Positions 17,244-26,757 are shown, counted from the stretch's first letter. The stretch: 64,000 nucleotides of DNA from Serratia fonticola (GCF_006715025.1 NZ_VFMK01000001.1:1798001-1862000), one strand, 5' to 3'. The notes: a model not told the origin generated them from the letters alone. Numbers and translations: made by a program.

Positions 17244-18707
17244 ATGGCAGATGTACAGCTTGTTTCTGGTTTGTCCTGTCGGCAATTCATCAACGGCGAG
17301 TCGGTCGAAGGTGAAGGCCATCAGGAGATCATCGTTAATCCTGCCAATGGTGAAACACTGGTTTCCATTGCCGAAGCGTCCTCTGTGCAGGTTGCCAGCG
17401 CAGTGGGGGCCGCGCAACAGGCTTTTACCCACTGGTCACGTACTACCCCCGCTTTCCGAGCAGCAGTCCTGCTGCGCATTGCCGATGCCATCGAACAACA
17501 GGCTGAACAACTGGCACGGCTCGAAGCGCTGAACTGCGGTAAACCTTTTCATCAGGCACTGAATGACGATCTCCCTGCGGCTGTTGACGTATTCCGTTTC
17601 TTTGCGGGTGCCGTACGCACCCAGCAGGGGCAACTGGCGGGGGAGTATATTACCGGCCATACCTCGATGATCCGTCGTGATCCTATTGGGGTGGTGGCTT
17701 CTATCGCCCCCTGGAATTACCCGCTGATGATGGCTGCCTGGAAGATTGCTCCGGCGCTGGCGGCGGGCAACACCGTAGTCTTCAAGCCCTCCGAACATAC
17801 CCCCTTGACCATCCTGGCCCTGGTGCCTGCGTTGCAGGAAATCCTGCCGCCAGGCGTGTTGAACATTGTCTACGGCGGTGGCGAAGGCGTGGGCAGCCAT
17901 CTGGTCGGGCATCCTCAGGTGCGTTTGGTTTCCGTCACTGGGGATATCGTTACCGGGCAGAAGATCCTGCAGGCGGCAGCCAAAAGCGTTAAGCGTACTC
18001 ATCTGGAATTGGGAGGCAAAGCGCCGGTCATTGTGTGTGACGATGCCGATCTGGATGAGGTCGTCAGCAGTATCCGCACCTTTGGCTACTACAACGCCGG
18101 ACAAGATTGTACCGCCGCCTGCCGTATTTACGCTCAGGCAGGGATTTACCCGAAACTGGTGGAGGCGTTGGGAGAGGCGGTCGCCAGCCTGCGTTTTGCC
18201 CGCAAGCGTGATGAAGACAATGAAATCGGCCCGTTGATCAGCAGCCGCCAGCGGGACCGTGTGGCCAGCTTTGTTGAGCGAGCCCTTAGCCAGCCTCATA
18301 TCGAATTGATTACCGGCGCGGCGGCGCATTCCGGCCCCGGTTTTTACTATCAGCCGACCTTGTTGGCGGGTTGCCTGCAAACCGATGAAATTGTGCAGCG
18401 CGAAGTGTTTGGCCCTGTGGTCAGCGTGACGCGTTTCGACACCTTGGAGCAGGCGGTGAACTGGGCTAATGACTCCGAATACGGGCTGGCATCTTCGGTT
18501 TGGACACAGAATATCGATCGTGCGCTGCATATCGCGGCGCATCTGCAATACGGCAGTACCTGGATCAACACCCACTTTACGTTGGCGAGCGAAATGCCCC
18601 ATGGCGGCTTAAAGCGCTCCGGCTACGGCAAAGATCTCTCCAGCGATTCATTACAGGATTACAGCGTTGTCCGGCACGTGATGGCGAAGTTCAAGGCTTC
18701 CTTTTAG
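17244..18707 (+). CDS. Aldehyde dehydrogenase, paralogue of PatD
   Basis: 487 residues. NAD-dependent ALDH fold with Rossmann segment IAPWNYPLMMAAWK, glutamate in HLELGGKAPVIV and catalytic C289 in NAGQDCTAACR. It is clearly related to the second aldehyde dehydrogenase at 23265, sharing long identical stretches, and both resemble E. coli PatD (YdcW). The likely reaction is oxidation of 4-aminobutanal, or another aminoaldehyde, to the amino acid in the cytoplasm. It lies directly upstream of the polyamine-binding protein gene. Its exact substrate may differ from PatD, for example 3-aminopropanal. Confidence 0.85.
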   Translation: MADVQLVSGLSCRQFINGESVEGEGHQEIIVNPANGETLVSIAEASSVQVASAVGAAQQAFTHWSRTTPAFRAAVLLRIADAIEQQAEQLARLEALNCGKPFHQALNDDLPAAVDVFRFFAGAVRTQQGQLAGEYITGHTSMIRRDPIGVVASIAPWNYPLMMAAWKIAPALAAGNTVVFKPSEHTPLTILALVPALQEILPPGVLNIVYGGGEGVGSHLVGHPQVRLVSVTGDIVTGQKILQAAAKSVKRTHLELGGKAPVIVCDDADLDEVVSSIRTFGYYNAGQDCTAACRIYAQAGIYPKLVEALGEAVASLRFARKRDEDNEIGPLISSRQRDRVASFVERALSQPHIELITGAAAHSGPGFYYQPTLLAGCLQTDEIVQREVFGPVVSVTRFDTLEQAVNWANDSEYGLASSVWTQNIDRALHIAAHLQYGSTWINTHFTLASEMPHGGLKRSGYGKDLSSDSLQDYSVVRHVMAKFKASF

Positions 18708-18780
18708 CCACACGGCCGATAAAAAATCGGCGGCAACCGTTCCTTGCCGCATACCAACATGCAACACAGGGGTAATTACG

Positions 18781-19932
18781 ATGGGAAAAACACACGCAAT
18801 CACCACAGTCACCGCGCTCTGTATGACGATCCTTTGCGGTATGGCTCAGGCCGCTGATACGCCGCAGCAGTTGGGTAAAGGTGAAGGGCGGCTGGATATC
18901 ATCGCCTGGCCGGGCTATATCGAGCGTGGTCAGTCTGACAAGAATTACGATTGGGTGACCCAGTTTGAGAAACAGACCGGTTGCGCGGTGAATGTGAAAA
19001 CCGCCGCGACTTCCGATGAGATGGTCAGCCTGATGGCGAAGGGGGGTTACGATCTGGTCACCGCCTCTGGTGATGCTTCGCTGCGTCTGATCTACGGCAA
19101 GCGCGTGCAGCCCATCAACACTGCATTGATCCCCAACTGGAAAAATATCGATCCTCGCTTGTTGAACGGACCTTGGTACACCGTGGCCGGTAAAACCTAC
19201 GGCACACCTTATCAGTGGGGGCCAAACCTGCTGATGTACAACACCAAAACTTTTCCAACGCCACCGGATAGCTGGGCCGTGGTGTTCCAGCAACAAAACC
19301 TGCCGGATGGCAAAACCAATCAGGGCCGGGTGCAGGCTTACGATGGCCCGATCTCTATCGCCGATGCGGCGCTGTTCCTGAAAGCAACTCAACCGCAACT
19401 GGGTATCAGCGATCCCTACCAGTTGAATGAAGAACAGTATCAGGCGGCGTTGAAACTGCTGCGCAGCCAGCACGCGCTGATCCACCGTTACTGGCATGAC
19501 ACCTCGGTACAGATGAGCGATTTCAAAAATGAAGGCGTGGTGGCCTCCAGCGCCTGGCCATACCAGGCCAACGCTCTGAAAGGAGAAGGTCAGCCTATCG
19601 CGACCGTCTTCCCGAAAGAAGGGGTTACCGGCTGGGCAGATACCACCATGCTGCACGCCGATGCCAAGCATCCAAGCTGTGCCTATCAGTGGATGAACTG
19701 GTCGTTGGAGCCGAAGGTGCAGGGGGATGTGGCGGCCTGGTTCGGTTCAGTCCCGGCGTCACCGGCTGGTTGTAAAGCCAGTACCCTACTTGGCGAAAAA
19801 GGTTGTGAAACCAATGGGTTTAACCAGTTCGACAAGATTGCCTTCTGGAAAACACCGCAGGCCGAGGGCGGCAAATTCGTCCCTTATAGCCGTTGGACGC
19901 AGGACTATATCGCCATCATGGGCGGTAGATAA
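18781..19932 (+). CDS. ydcS: ABC transporter substrate-binding protein, YdcS type (polyamine)
   Basis: 383 residues, with a cleavable signal peptide of about 24 residues (ending MAQAAD). It is a type 1/PotD-like periplasmic binding protein close to E. coli YdcS (381 aa); its final residues DYIAIMGGR resemble the YdcS end. It should bind putrescine or spermidine and deliver them to YdcTUV. The last 30 bases of the gene are part of a 100-bp unit repeated tandemly downstream, so the 3' coding end has been copied three more times. Confidence 0.9.
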   Translation: MGKTHAITTVTALCMTILCGMAQAADTPQQLGKGEGRLDIIAWPGYIERGQSDKNYDWVTQFEKQTGCAVNVKTAATSDEMVSLMAKGGYDLVTASGDASLRLIYGKRVQPINTALIPNWKNIDPRLLNGPWYTVAGKTYGTPYQWGPNLLMYNTKTFPTPPDSWAVVFQQQNLPDGKTNQGRVQAYDGPISIADAALFLKATQPQLGISDPYQLNEEQYQAALKLLRSQHALIHRYWHDTSVQMSDFKNEGVVASSAWPYQANALKGEGQPIATVFPKEGVTGWADTTMLHADAKHPSCAYQWMNWSLEPKVQGDVAAWFGSVPASPAGCKASTLLGEKGCETNGFNQFDKIAFWKTPQAEGGKFVPYSRWTQDYIAIMGGR

Positions 19933-20302
19933 CCATCATTGTTCTCACCTGAGAGTGCCAGACGGCTCCCTCTCCCTTTGGGTGCGTTGGGGTGAACAAC
20001 TGGACTATATCGCCATTATGAGCGGTAGATGACCACCATTGTACTCACCCGAGAGCGCCAGACGGCTCCCTCTCCCTTTGGGTGCGTTGGGGTGAACAAC
20101 TGGACTATATCGCCATTATGGGCGGTAGATGACCATCATTGCTCTCACCTGAGAGTGCCAGACGGCTCCCTCTCCCTTTGGGAGCGTTGGGGTGAACAAC
20201 TGGACTATATCGCCATTATGGGCGGTAGATGACCATCATTGCTCTCACCTGAGAGTGCCAGACGGCTCCCTCTCCCTTTGGGAGAGGGTTGGGGTGAGGG
20301 AA
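19903..20302. repeat. 100-bp tandem repeat, four units, starting inside ydcS
   Basis: Units start at 19903, 20003, 20103 and 20203, exactly 100 bp apart, and differ by only a few bases each. The first 30 bases of every unit encode DYIAIM(G/S)GR and a stop; only the first is in frame with ydcS. The rest is REP-like, with a left arm CCCTCTCCC in each unit. Only the last unit has the complete inverted arm (20268-20288). The array fills almost the whole ydcS-ydcT gap and must be transcribed if the operon is. Confidence 0.95.
20268..20288. repeat. Perfect 9-bp inverted repeat before ydcT
   Basis: CCCTCTCCC-TTT-GGGAGAGGG. It resembles the arms of the repeat after pepB (45148-45260). It may act as an mRNA-stabilising or partial termination hairpin that raises YdcS level relative to the membrane components, as is common for binding-protein operons. 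Confidence 0.6.
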
Positions 20303-20323
20303 GTTACTTAAGGAGCGTACATC

Positions 20324-21352
20324 ATGACCATTGCAGTGCAATTTATCGATGTCTCGCGCATTTTCGGCGATGTTCGCGCCGTGGATCGGGTCTCTGTTGA
20401 AATACAGGACGGCGAGTTTTTCTCCATGCTTGGGCCTTCCGGATCGGGCAAGACCACCTGTCTGCGGCTGATCGCCGGTTTTGAACAACTCAGTTCCGGC
20501 TCCATCCGCATCCATGGGCAAGAGGCGAGTAATCTGCCGCCTTACCAGCGCGATGTGAACACCGTGTTCCAGGATTATGCGCTGTTCCCACATATGTCAG
20601 TGTTGGAGAACGTGGCTTACGGCCTGATGGTTAAAGGCGTTGCCAAGCGTGAACGGCTAGCTCGGGCGCAAGCGGCGTTGGAGAGTGTGGCATTGGGTTT
20701 TGCTGCCGAACGTAAACCGGCACACCTGTCTGGCGGGCAACGTCAGCGTGTGGCACTGGCTCGTGCGTTAGTTAATCGTCCCCGCGTTTTGTTGCTGGAT
20801 GAACCCCTGGGGGCGTTGGATCTGAAGCTGCGAGAGCAGATGCAGGGTGAACTGAAGAAGCTGCAACGCCAACTGGGTATCACTTTTATTTTCGTCACTC
20901 ACGATCAGAGCGAAGCCCTGTCGATGTCCGATCGGGTGGCGGTGTTTAATAACGGACGCATCGAACAGGTGGATGCCCCACGTGAGCTGTATATGCGGCC
21001 AAGAACGCCATTCGTTGCCGAGTTTGTCGGGACCTCCAACGTAGTACGTAGCGAATTGGCAGAGCGTCTGTTCGGGCAATCGGCAACTTATTCGATTCGT
21101 CCGGAGCATATCCGTTTGCTGGACCAAAGTGCCGCCGCGCAAGGGGATGTCCAGGTTCAGGGGATTTTGCAGGATATTCACTATCAAGGAGCGGCCACCC
21201 GCTATGAAATTGCTCTGAGCAGCGGTGAGAAACTGCTGGTCAGCCAGGCTAACCCGCAGTGGCAGGCCGTGGAGCAACAGCGCCTGATTGGCCAGCCCGT
21301 CACCGCCTGTTGGGCCAGAGAGGCCATGGTGCCGCTGTTGGAGGAGAGGTGA
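20324..21352 (+). CDS. ydcT: ABC transporter ATP-binding protein, YdcT type
   Basis: 342 residues. Walker A GPSGSGKTT, Q-loop FQDYALFPHM, signature LSGGQRQR, Walker B VLLLDEP and H-loop FVTHDQ are all present, with a C-terminal TOBE-like regulatory domain (about 240-342). It energises polyamine import with the YdcU/YdcV permeases and YdcS. Preceded by TAAGGAGCGTACATC, a good ribosome site. The next gene starts one base after its stop. Confidence 0.93.
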   Translation: MTIAVQFIDVSRIFGDVRAVDRVSVEIQDGEFFSMLGPSGSGKTTCLRLIAGFEQLSSGSIRIHGQEASNLPPYQRDVNTVFQDYALFPHMSVLENVAYGLMVKGVAKRERLARAQAALESVALGFAAERKPAHLSGGQRQRVALARALVNRPRVLLLDEPLGALDLKLREQMQGELKKLQRQLGITFIFVTHDQSEALSMSDRVAVFNNGRIEQVDAPRELYMRPRTPFVAEFVGTSNVVRSELAERLFGQSATYSIRPEHIRLLDQSAAAQGDVQVQGILQDIHYQGAATRYEIALSSGEKLLVSQANPQWQAVEQQRLIGQPVTACWAREAMVPLLEER

Positions 21353-21353
21353 G

Positions 21354-22298
21354 ATGGATATGAGCATCGCGAATCCGGTTCCACCCGGCGGAAAAATCCG
21401 CGCGTTTTCAACCTACCTTTACCGTAAGCCGACGCTGTATCTGCTGCTGCTGTTGGTGCCGCCGTTGCTGTGGTTTGGTGCGGTGTATCTGGGATCGCTG
21501 CTGACTTTATTGTGGCAAGGATTTTACACTTTCGACGATTTCACCATGACGGTGACGCCGGATCTGACCTTTGCCAACCTGAGCGCGCTGTTCAATCCGG
21601 CCAACTACGACATCATTGTCCGAACACTGACCATGGCTGTGCTGGTGTCGTTGGCCAGCGCACTCCTGGCGTTCCCGATCGCTTATTACATGGCGCGTTA
21701 CACCAGCGGTAAAGTGAAGGCGTTTTTTTACATCGCCGTCATGATGCCGATGTGGGCCAGCTACATCGTTAAAGCCTATGCCTGGACGCTGTTACTGGCG
21801 AAGGATGGCGTGGCGCAGTGGTTCCTGCAGCATATGGGGCTGGAGCCTTTGCTGGCTGGGATCCTGAGTGTTCCGGGTGTGGGAGGAAATACGCTGTCCA
21901 CTTCCGGCCTTGGGCGCTTTCTGGTGTTTGTCTATATCTGGTTGCCGTTCATGATCCTACCGATCCAGGCGGCATTAGAACGTTTACCGCCTTCGCTGCT
22001 GCATGCTTCTGCTGATTTGGGGGCCCGCCCGGCACAGACGTTCCGCTATGTGATCCTGCCACTGGCGGTGCCAGGCATCGCGGCCGGCTCAATCTTCACT
22101 TTCTCACTGACGCTGGGGGATTTTATCGTGCCACAGCTGGTGGGGCCGCCGGGTTACTTTATTGGCAGCATGGTGTATGCCCAACAGGGGGCGATTGGCA
22201 ATATGCCAATGGCGGCCGCCTTTACGCTGGTGCCGATCGTCCTGATCGCCATTTATCTCTCTATTGTGAAACGTCTGGGGGCTTTCGATGCACTCTGA
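21354..22298 (+). CDS. ydcU: ABC transporter permease, YdcU type
   Basis: 314 residues from the ATG at 21354 (E. coli YdcU 313), following GGAGAGGTGAG. About six membrane helices; the EAA-like permease loop ASADLGARPAQTFRYVILPLA, shown here without its flanks, contacts the ATPase. It starts one base after ydcT and overlaps ydcV by 11 bases, so the three genes are translationally linked. An earlier in-frame ATG at 21288 lies inside ydcT and was not chosen. Confidence 0.92.
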   Translation: MDMSIANPVPPGGKIRAFSTYLYRKPTLYLLLLLVPPLLWFGAVYLGSLLTLLWQGFYTFDDFTMTVTPDLTFANLSALFNPANYDIIVRTLTMAVLVSLASALLAFPIAYYMARYTSGKVKAFFYIAVMMPMWASYIVKAYAWTLLLAKDGVAQWFLQHMGLEPLLAGILSVPGVGGNTLSTSGLGRFLVFVYIWLPFMILPIQAALERLPPSLLHASADLGARPAQTFRYVILPLAVPGIAAGSIFTFSLTLGDFIVPQLVGPPGYFIGSMVYAQQGAIGNMPMAAAFTLVPIVLIAIYLSIVKRLGAFDAL

Positions 22299-23094
22299 AC
22301 GCGCGCCGTTTGGGCTGAAACTGGCTGCCTGGGGCGGTCTGATCTTCCTGCATTTCCCGCTGGCGATTATCGCCATCTATGCCTTCAACACCGAGGATGC
22401 GGCATTCAGCTTTCCGCCGCAGGGTTTTACGCTGCGCTGGTTCAGCATCGCTGCTGGGCGACAGGACATCATTGATGCGGTTCTGCTTTCGGTGCAGATC
22501 GCCTGCCTGGCGACAGCAATAGCGCTGGTCCTCGGCACGCTGGCTGCCGCTGCGTTGTATCGCCGGGACTTCTTCGGTAAAGAAAGCATTTCGTTGCTGC
22601 TGCTGCTGCCTATCGCATTGCCGGGGATCGTCACGGGTATCGCTCTGTTGGCGGCCTTTAAAGCGCTGAATATTGAGCCGGGGATCATGACCATCGTCAT
22701 TGGCCATGCCACCTTCTGCGTGGTGATCGTATTCAACAACGTGATCGCCCGCTTCCGCCGTACTTCTCACAGTCTGATCGAAGCTTCCATGGATCTGGGT
22801 GCCGATGGCTGGCAGACCTTCCGTTATGTGATTTTGCCTAACCTCGGCTCGGCGCTGCTGGCTGGGGGGATGCTGGCGTTTGCCCTGTCATTCGATGAAA
22901 TCATCGTGACCACTTTCACTGCCGGACATGAACGCACGTTGCCACTGTGGCTGCTGAACCAGCTTGGTCGCCCTCGTGACGTCCCGATCACCAACGTGGT
23001 GGCACTCTCGGTCATGGTACTGACAATGATCCCGATTCTGGGGGCGTATTACCTGACCAAAGGCGGAGAAAGCGTCGCAGGCAGTGGTAAATAA
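22288..23094 (+). CDS. ydcV: ABC transporter permease, YdcV type
   Basis: 268 residues, six predicted membrane helices, EAA loop ASMDLGADGWQTFRYVILP. Second permease subunit of the YdcSTUV polyamine importer. It overlaps ydcU by 11 bases. A partial ERIC element follows the stop before patD. Confidence 0.92.
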   Translation: MHSERAPFGLKLAAWGGLIFLHFPLAIIAIYAFNTEDAAFSFPPQGFTLRWFSIAAGRQDIIDAVLLSVQIACLATAIALVLGTLAAAALYRRDFFGKESISLLLLLPIALPGIVTGIALLAAFKALNIEPGIMTIVIGHATFCVVIVFNNVIARFRRTSHSLIEASMDLGADGWQTFRYVILPNLGSALLAGGMLAFALSFDEIIVTTFTAGHERTLPLWLLNQLGRPRDVPITNVVALSVMVLTMIPILGAYYLTKGGESVAGSGK

Positions 23095-23097
23095 CTT

Positions 23098-23180
23098 TCC
23101 CTTCGTCTTTCAAGCCTTAGCGTTATTGGCTGCGAGCGTAAACCCCGGTCACTTACTTTGTATAAGCGCTGGGGGATGGG
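23098..23180. repeat. Partial ERIC element (ydcV-patD gap)
   Basis: The left ERIC end (CTTCGTCTTTCAAGCC) and the central GTCACTTACTT block are present; the other half is degraded. Confidence 0.65.
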
Positions 23181-23264
23181 AACTGTATTTTCAAGAAAGA
23201 ATAACGAGGTGTTTGCCATACCGGCAGGCACCGGATTACGCCAATATTTTCAAAGGATAACCCT

Positions 23265-24689
23265 ATGCAAAGTCAACTGCTGATTAATGGTCAACTGGTT
23301 TCCGGCCAGGGCGAAAAGTTGCCGGTCTACAACCCGGCGACGGGAGAAGTGATTGTGCAGGTGGCCGAGGCCAGCGCACAGCAGGTTGAACAGGCCGTGC
23401 TGGCCGCCGATGCGGCCTTTGAACAGTGGAGTCAAACCACCCCGAAAGAACGTGCTGAGCACTTACTGGCGCTGGCGGACGTGATTGACCAGCATGCGGA
23501 AACCTTCGCCAAACTGGAATCCCTCAACTGCGGCAAGCCTTATCACTGCGCGTTGAATGACGAATTGCCTGCGGTTGCCGATGTCTTCCGCTTCTTTGCC
23601 GGTGCCAGCCGTTGCCTGAGTGGTATGGCGGCCGGTGAATATCTGGCGGGGCATACCTCGATGATCCGCCGCGATCCGCTGGGTGTAGTGGCTTCGATTG
23701 CTCCCTGGAACTACCCGCTGATGATGGCCGCCTGGAAGTTGGCACCCGCGTTGGCGGCGGGGAACTGCGTGGTGATCAAACCTTCTGAGCAGACGCCTCT
23801 GACGACCTTCAAGCTGGCCGAACTCGCCGCCGGTGTCTTTCCGCCAGGGGTGCTCAACGTCCTGTTTGGCCGCGGTGCCAGCGTGGGGGATGTGCTGACG
23901 GGCCACGACAAGGTGCGCATGGTCTCTCTGACCGGTTCTATTGCTACCGGCGAGCATATCATTGCGCATACCGCACCAGGCATTAAACGCACGCATATGG
24001 AGCTAGGGGGCAAAGCGCCGGTTATCGTCTTCGATGATGCCGATATCCAGCAGGTGGTTGACGGCATCCGTACCTTCGGTTTTTACAACGCCGGACAGGA
24101 TTGCACCGCTGCCTGTCGGATCTATGCGCAAAAAGGTATTTACCCGCAATTGGTGAAAGCGCTGGGTGAAGCGGTGGCCAGCTTGAAGATCGGGCCACCG
24201 GAAGACAGCAGTACCGAATTAGGGCCATTGATCACTTCCCAGCATCTGGAACGGGTGATTGGTTTTGTTGAGCGAGCCAAAGCATTGCCTCATATCCAGG
24301 TGGTCACCGGTGGCGAAAAAGTCGCTGGCCCTGGCTTCTATTTCCAACCAACTCTGTTGGCAGGCGCGCGCCAGGAAGATGAGATCGTTCAGCGTGAAGT
24401 GTTTGGTCCGGTAGTGACGGTGACAGAGTTTGATGATGAAGCGCAGGTGCTTGCCTGGGCCAACGCTTCCAATTATGGTCTGGCTTCCTCTTTATGGACG
24501 CGTGACGTAGGGCGCGCCCATCGCTTGAGCGCCCGTTTGCAATACGGCTGCACCTGGGTGAACACCCACTTTATGCTGGTCAGCGAAATGCCGCACGGTG
24601 GTCAGAAACTGTCCGGTTATGGCAAGGATATGTCGATGTACGGTCTGGAGGATTACACCGCGATACGCCACGTGATGTTCAAGCATTAA
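23265..24689 (+). CDS. patD: Gamma-aminobutyraldehyde dehydrogenase PatD
   Basis: 474 residues, exactly the length of E. coli PatD (YdcW), and alike throughout. It oxidises 4-aminobutanal to 4-aminobutyrate with NAD. Catalytic C280 is in NAGQDCTAACR and the glutamate in MELGGKAPVIVFDD; the C-terminus (EMPHGGQKLSGYGKDMSMYG) is characteristic. It follows ydcV, as in E. coli ydcSTUVW. In this island it would consume the 4-aminobutanal released by spermidine dehydrogenase. Confidence 0.94.
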   Translation: MQSQLLINGQLVSGQGEKLPVYNPATGEVIVQVAEASAQQVEQAVLAADAAFEQWSQTTPKERAEHLLALADVIDQHAETFAKLESLNCGKPYHCALNDELPAVADVFRFFAGASRCLSGMAAGEYLAGHTSMIRRDPLGVVASIAPWNYPLMMAAWKLAPALAAGNCVVIKPSEQTPLTTFKLAELAAGVFPPGVLNVLFGRGASVGDVLTGHDKVRMVSLTGSIATGEHIIAHTAPGIKRTHMELGGKAPVIVFDDADIQQVVDGIRTFGFYNAGQDCTAACRIYAQKGIYPQLVKALGEAVASLKIGPPEDSSTELGPLITSQHLERVIGFVERAKALPHIQVVTGGEKVAGPGFYFQPTLLAGARQEDEIVQREVFGPVVTVTEFDDEAQVLAWANASNYGLASSLWTRDVGRAHRLSARLQYGCTWVNTHFMLVSEMPHGGQKLSGYGKDMSMYGLEDYTAIRHVMFKH

Positions 24690-24733
24690 TCTTATTGATC
24701 TTCCTGGATTTATACGCACAATAACGCGCCTCT

Positions 24734-24752
24734 AAGGCCAGTTGCGGCTGGC
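24734..24752. repeat. Hairpin after patD
   Basis: AGGCCAG and CTGGCCT pair around TTGCG. There is no U run, so it is probably not a complete terminator; transcription may continue into spdH. Confidence 0.4.
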
Positions 24753-24764
24753 CTGATAATAATA

Positions 24765-24828
24765 GATCCCTATGGATTTCAAGTTACAGCGAGGTGCCCA
24801 GCTGTAGCTGGAAAGACGACGGGGTTAA
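24765..24828. repeat. Short ERIC-derived element (patD-spdH gap)
   Basis: Both ERIC-type ends (CCCTATGGATTTCAAGTT and GGAAAGACGACGGGG) surround only about 20 bp of core, indicating an internal deletion. Confidence 0.6.
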
Positions 24829-24846
24829 AAATTAAAGGAAGCTTTT

Positions 24847-26757
24847 ATGGCCATCACCCGTCGTGATTTTCTAAATGGAGTGGCGATCACCATTGCCGCC
24901 GGGCTAACGCCGATGCAGATCCTGCGCGCATCGCCGCAAACCGCCCATCAAACCCTTTATTATCCCCCTGCATTGACCGGTCTACGTGGTAATCATCCTG
25001 GTTCATTCGAACATGCTCACCAATTGGGGCGAGATGGCAAGGTTTTTGACTTCGCTAGCGTGCCGGTTGATGAAGAGTTCGATCTGGTCGTGGTAGGGGC
25101 AGGGATCAGCGGTCTGGCGGCGGCTTGCTTCTGGCAGCAAATGAAAGGCAAACAGCAGCGTATTCTGTTGATTGATAATCATGATGACTTTGGTGGTCAT
25201 GCCAAACGCAATGAATTCAGCAGTGAAAATGGCACTCTGCTTGGTTATGGCGGCAGTGAGTCGTTACAGTCGCCGCGTTCCAATTTCAGCCCGGTCGCCA
25301 TGGGGTTGCTGAAAAATCTGGGCGTTAGCCTGGACGGTATGGAAAAGGCCTTCGACACCACCTTCTACCCAGACCTGAATCTCAGCCGTGGCGTTTACTT
25401 TGACCGCAAGAATTTTGGCGTTGATAAGGTAGTCAGTGGTGATCCAGGTCGAGTGGTGGCGGATGATATTCCGCGTGATCGTCTCAATGGTCGCTCTTAC
25501 GAAGATTTTATCAACGACTTCCCGTTGCCGCAGGCCGATCGTCAGGCATTGATTGCATTGCACACCGTTAAAAAAGATTATCTGCCGGGTATGAGCCAGG
25601 AGGAGAAGGTCACCTGGCTGGATAAGCACAGCTATAGCGAATTCCTGCGCGAGAAAGTGGGACTGAGTGAGATGGCGATCCGCTACTTCCAGCAAACCAC
25701 CAACGATTTCCAGGCCGTCGGCATAGATGCCACCTCCTGCAGCGATGCCCGAATCTGCGATCTGCCAGGGTTGGATGGGATGAACCTGCCGCCATTGGAT
25801 GAGGAATCGCAGGCCGATCTTGACGATCCCTATGTATTTCACTTCCCCGATGGCAACGCCACCCTGGCTCGTCTGATGGTGCGTCATCTGATCCCGGCGG
25901 TGCATCCGGGAGGGAAAGATATGAACGACGTCATCCTGGCGCAGTTTGATTACAGCCAGCTGGATCGCCCAGAGTCGCCGGTGAAACTACGCTTGAACAG
26001 CACCGGGCTGCACGTGGCCAACGTGGGTGATAAGGCCGAGGTGGTCTATATCAACGGTGAAAAGATGGTCAAAGTGCGTGCCGGGCAGGTGGTGATGGCC
26101 GGTTACAATATGATGATCCCTTATCTGATCCCGGAAATGCCTCACGAGCAGCAAGAAGCGCTGAAGCAGAACGTCAAATCGCCGTTGGTGTACAGTAAGG
26201 TGGTGATCCGTAACTGGCAGCCGTTTATCAAACTGGGGGTGCATGAAATCTATTCTCCTACCGCGCCTTACAGCCGGGTGAAACTGGACTATCCGGTCAG
26301 CATGGGGGGATATCAGCATCCGCGGGATCCGAATCAGCCTATCGGGCTGCATATGGTCTATGCCCCGACGTTGGCCGGCAGTGGCCTCAGCCCGCGGGAA
26401 CAATCACGTAAAGGGCGGGCATTATTGCTGGGAACGCCGTTTGAGGTACACGAGAAGATGATCCGTGAACAGTTGCAGGGCATGCTGGGTGCTGCCGGAT
26501 TTGATCATCAGCGGGATATTCAGGCGATCACCGTCAACCGCTGGTCGCATGGCTACTCCTATTTCCTCAACGGCATGTTCGATGATGAGGATGAAGCTAA
26601 AAAGATCATCGAGACCGCGCGACAGCCAATCGGCAAGATTGTGATTGCCAACTCCGATTCCGATTGGAGTCCTTATGCCAACTCGGCGATCGATCAGGCT
26701 TGGCGAGCGGTCAATGAGCTGGCTTATGGCCACGTTGCTACCAAGGAGGGGGTATGA
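24847..26757 (+). CDS. spdH: FAD-dependent spermidine dehydrogenase (probable)
   Basis: 636 residues. A Tat-like N-terminus (TRRDFLNG followed by a hydrophobic stretch to about residue 25) suggests export of the folded flavoprotein. The FAD Rossmann motif VVGAGISGLAA has its glycines at 84, 86 and 89. Overall sequence fits the spermidine dehydrogenase/SpdH family, known from Serratia marcescens and Pseudomonas aeruginosa as a FAD and haem enzyme that cleaves spermidine to 1,3-diaminopropane and 4-aminobutanal. Neighbouring PatD and a cytochrome c gene, which overlaps by 4 bp, support this. Substrate preference cannot be read from sequence. Confidence 0.82.
   Translation: MAITRRDFLNGVAITIAAGLTPMQILRASPQTAHQTLYYPPALTGLRGNHPGSFEHAHQLGRDGKVFDFASVPVDEEFDLVVVGAGISGLAAACFWQQMKGKQQRILLIDNHDDFGGHAKRNEFSSENGTLLGYGGSESLQSPRSNFSPVAMGLLKNLGVSLDGMEKAFDTTFYPDLNLSRGVYFDRKNFGVDKVVSGDPGRVVADDIPRDRLNGRSYEDFINDFPLPQADRQALIALHTVKKDYLPGMSQEEKVTWLDKHSYSEFLREKVGLSEMAIRYFQQTTNDFQAVGIDATSCSDARICDLPGLDGMNLPPLDEESQADLDDPYVFHFPDGNATLARLMVRHLIPAVHPGGKDMNDVILAQFDYSQLDRPESPVKLRLNSTGLHVANVGDKAEVVYINGEKMVKVRAGQVVMAGYNMMIPYLIPEMPHEQQEALKQNVKSPLVYSKVVIRNWQPFIKLGVHEIYSPTAPYSRVKLDYPVSMGGYQHPRDPNQPIGLHMVYAPTLAGSGLSPREQSRKGRALLLGTPFEVHEKMIREQLQGMLGAAGFDHQRDIQAITVNRWSHGYSYFLNGMFDDEDEAKKIIETARQPIGKIVIANSDSDWSPYANSAIDQAWRAVNELAYGHVATKEGV

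Noticed and set aside
17436..18602. 388-codon open frame antisense to the first aldehyde dehydrogenase
   Set aside because: Composition is typical of a shadow frame in GC-rich coding sequence, no ribosome site and no recognisable domain.
18691..19671. 326-codon open frame antisense to ydcS
   Set aside because: Lies wholly opposite a convincing gene, and begins and ends without signals.
20029..20232. 67-codon frame across the 100-bp array
   Set aside because: Created by joining out-of-phase repeat units; it has no independent start signals or family resemblance.
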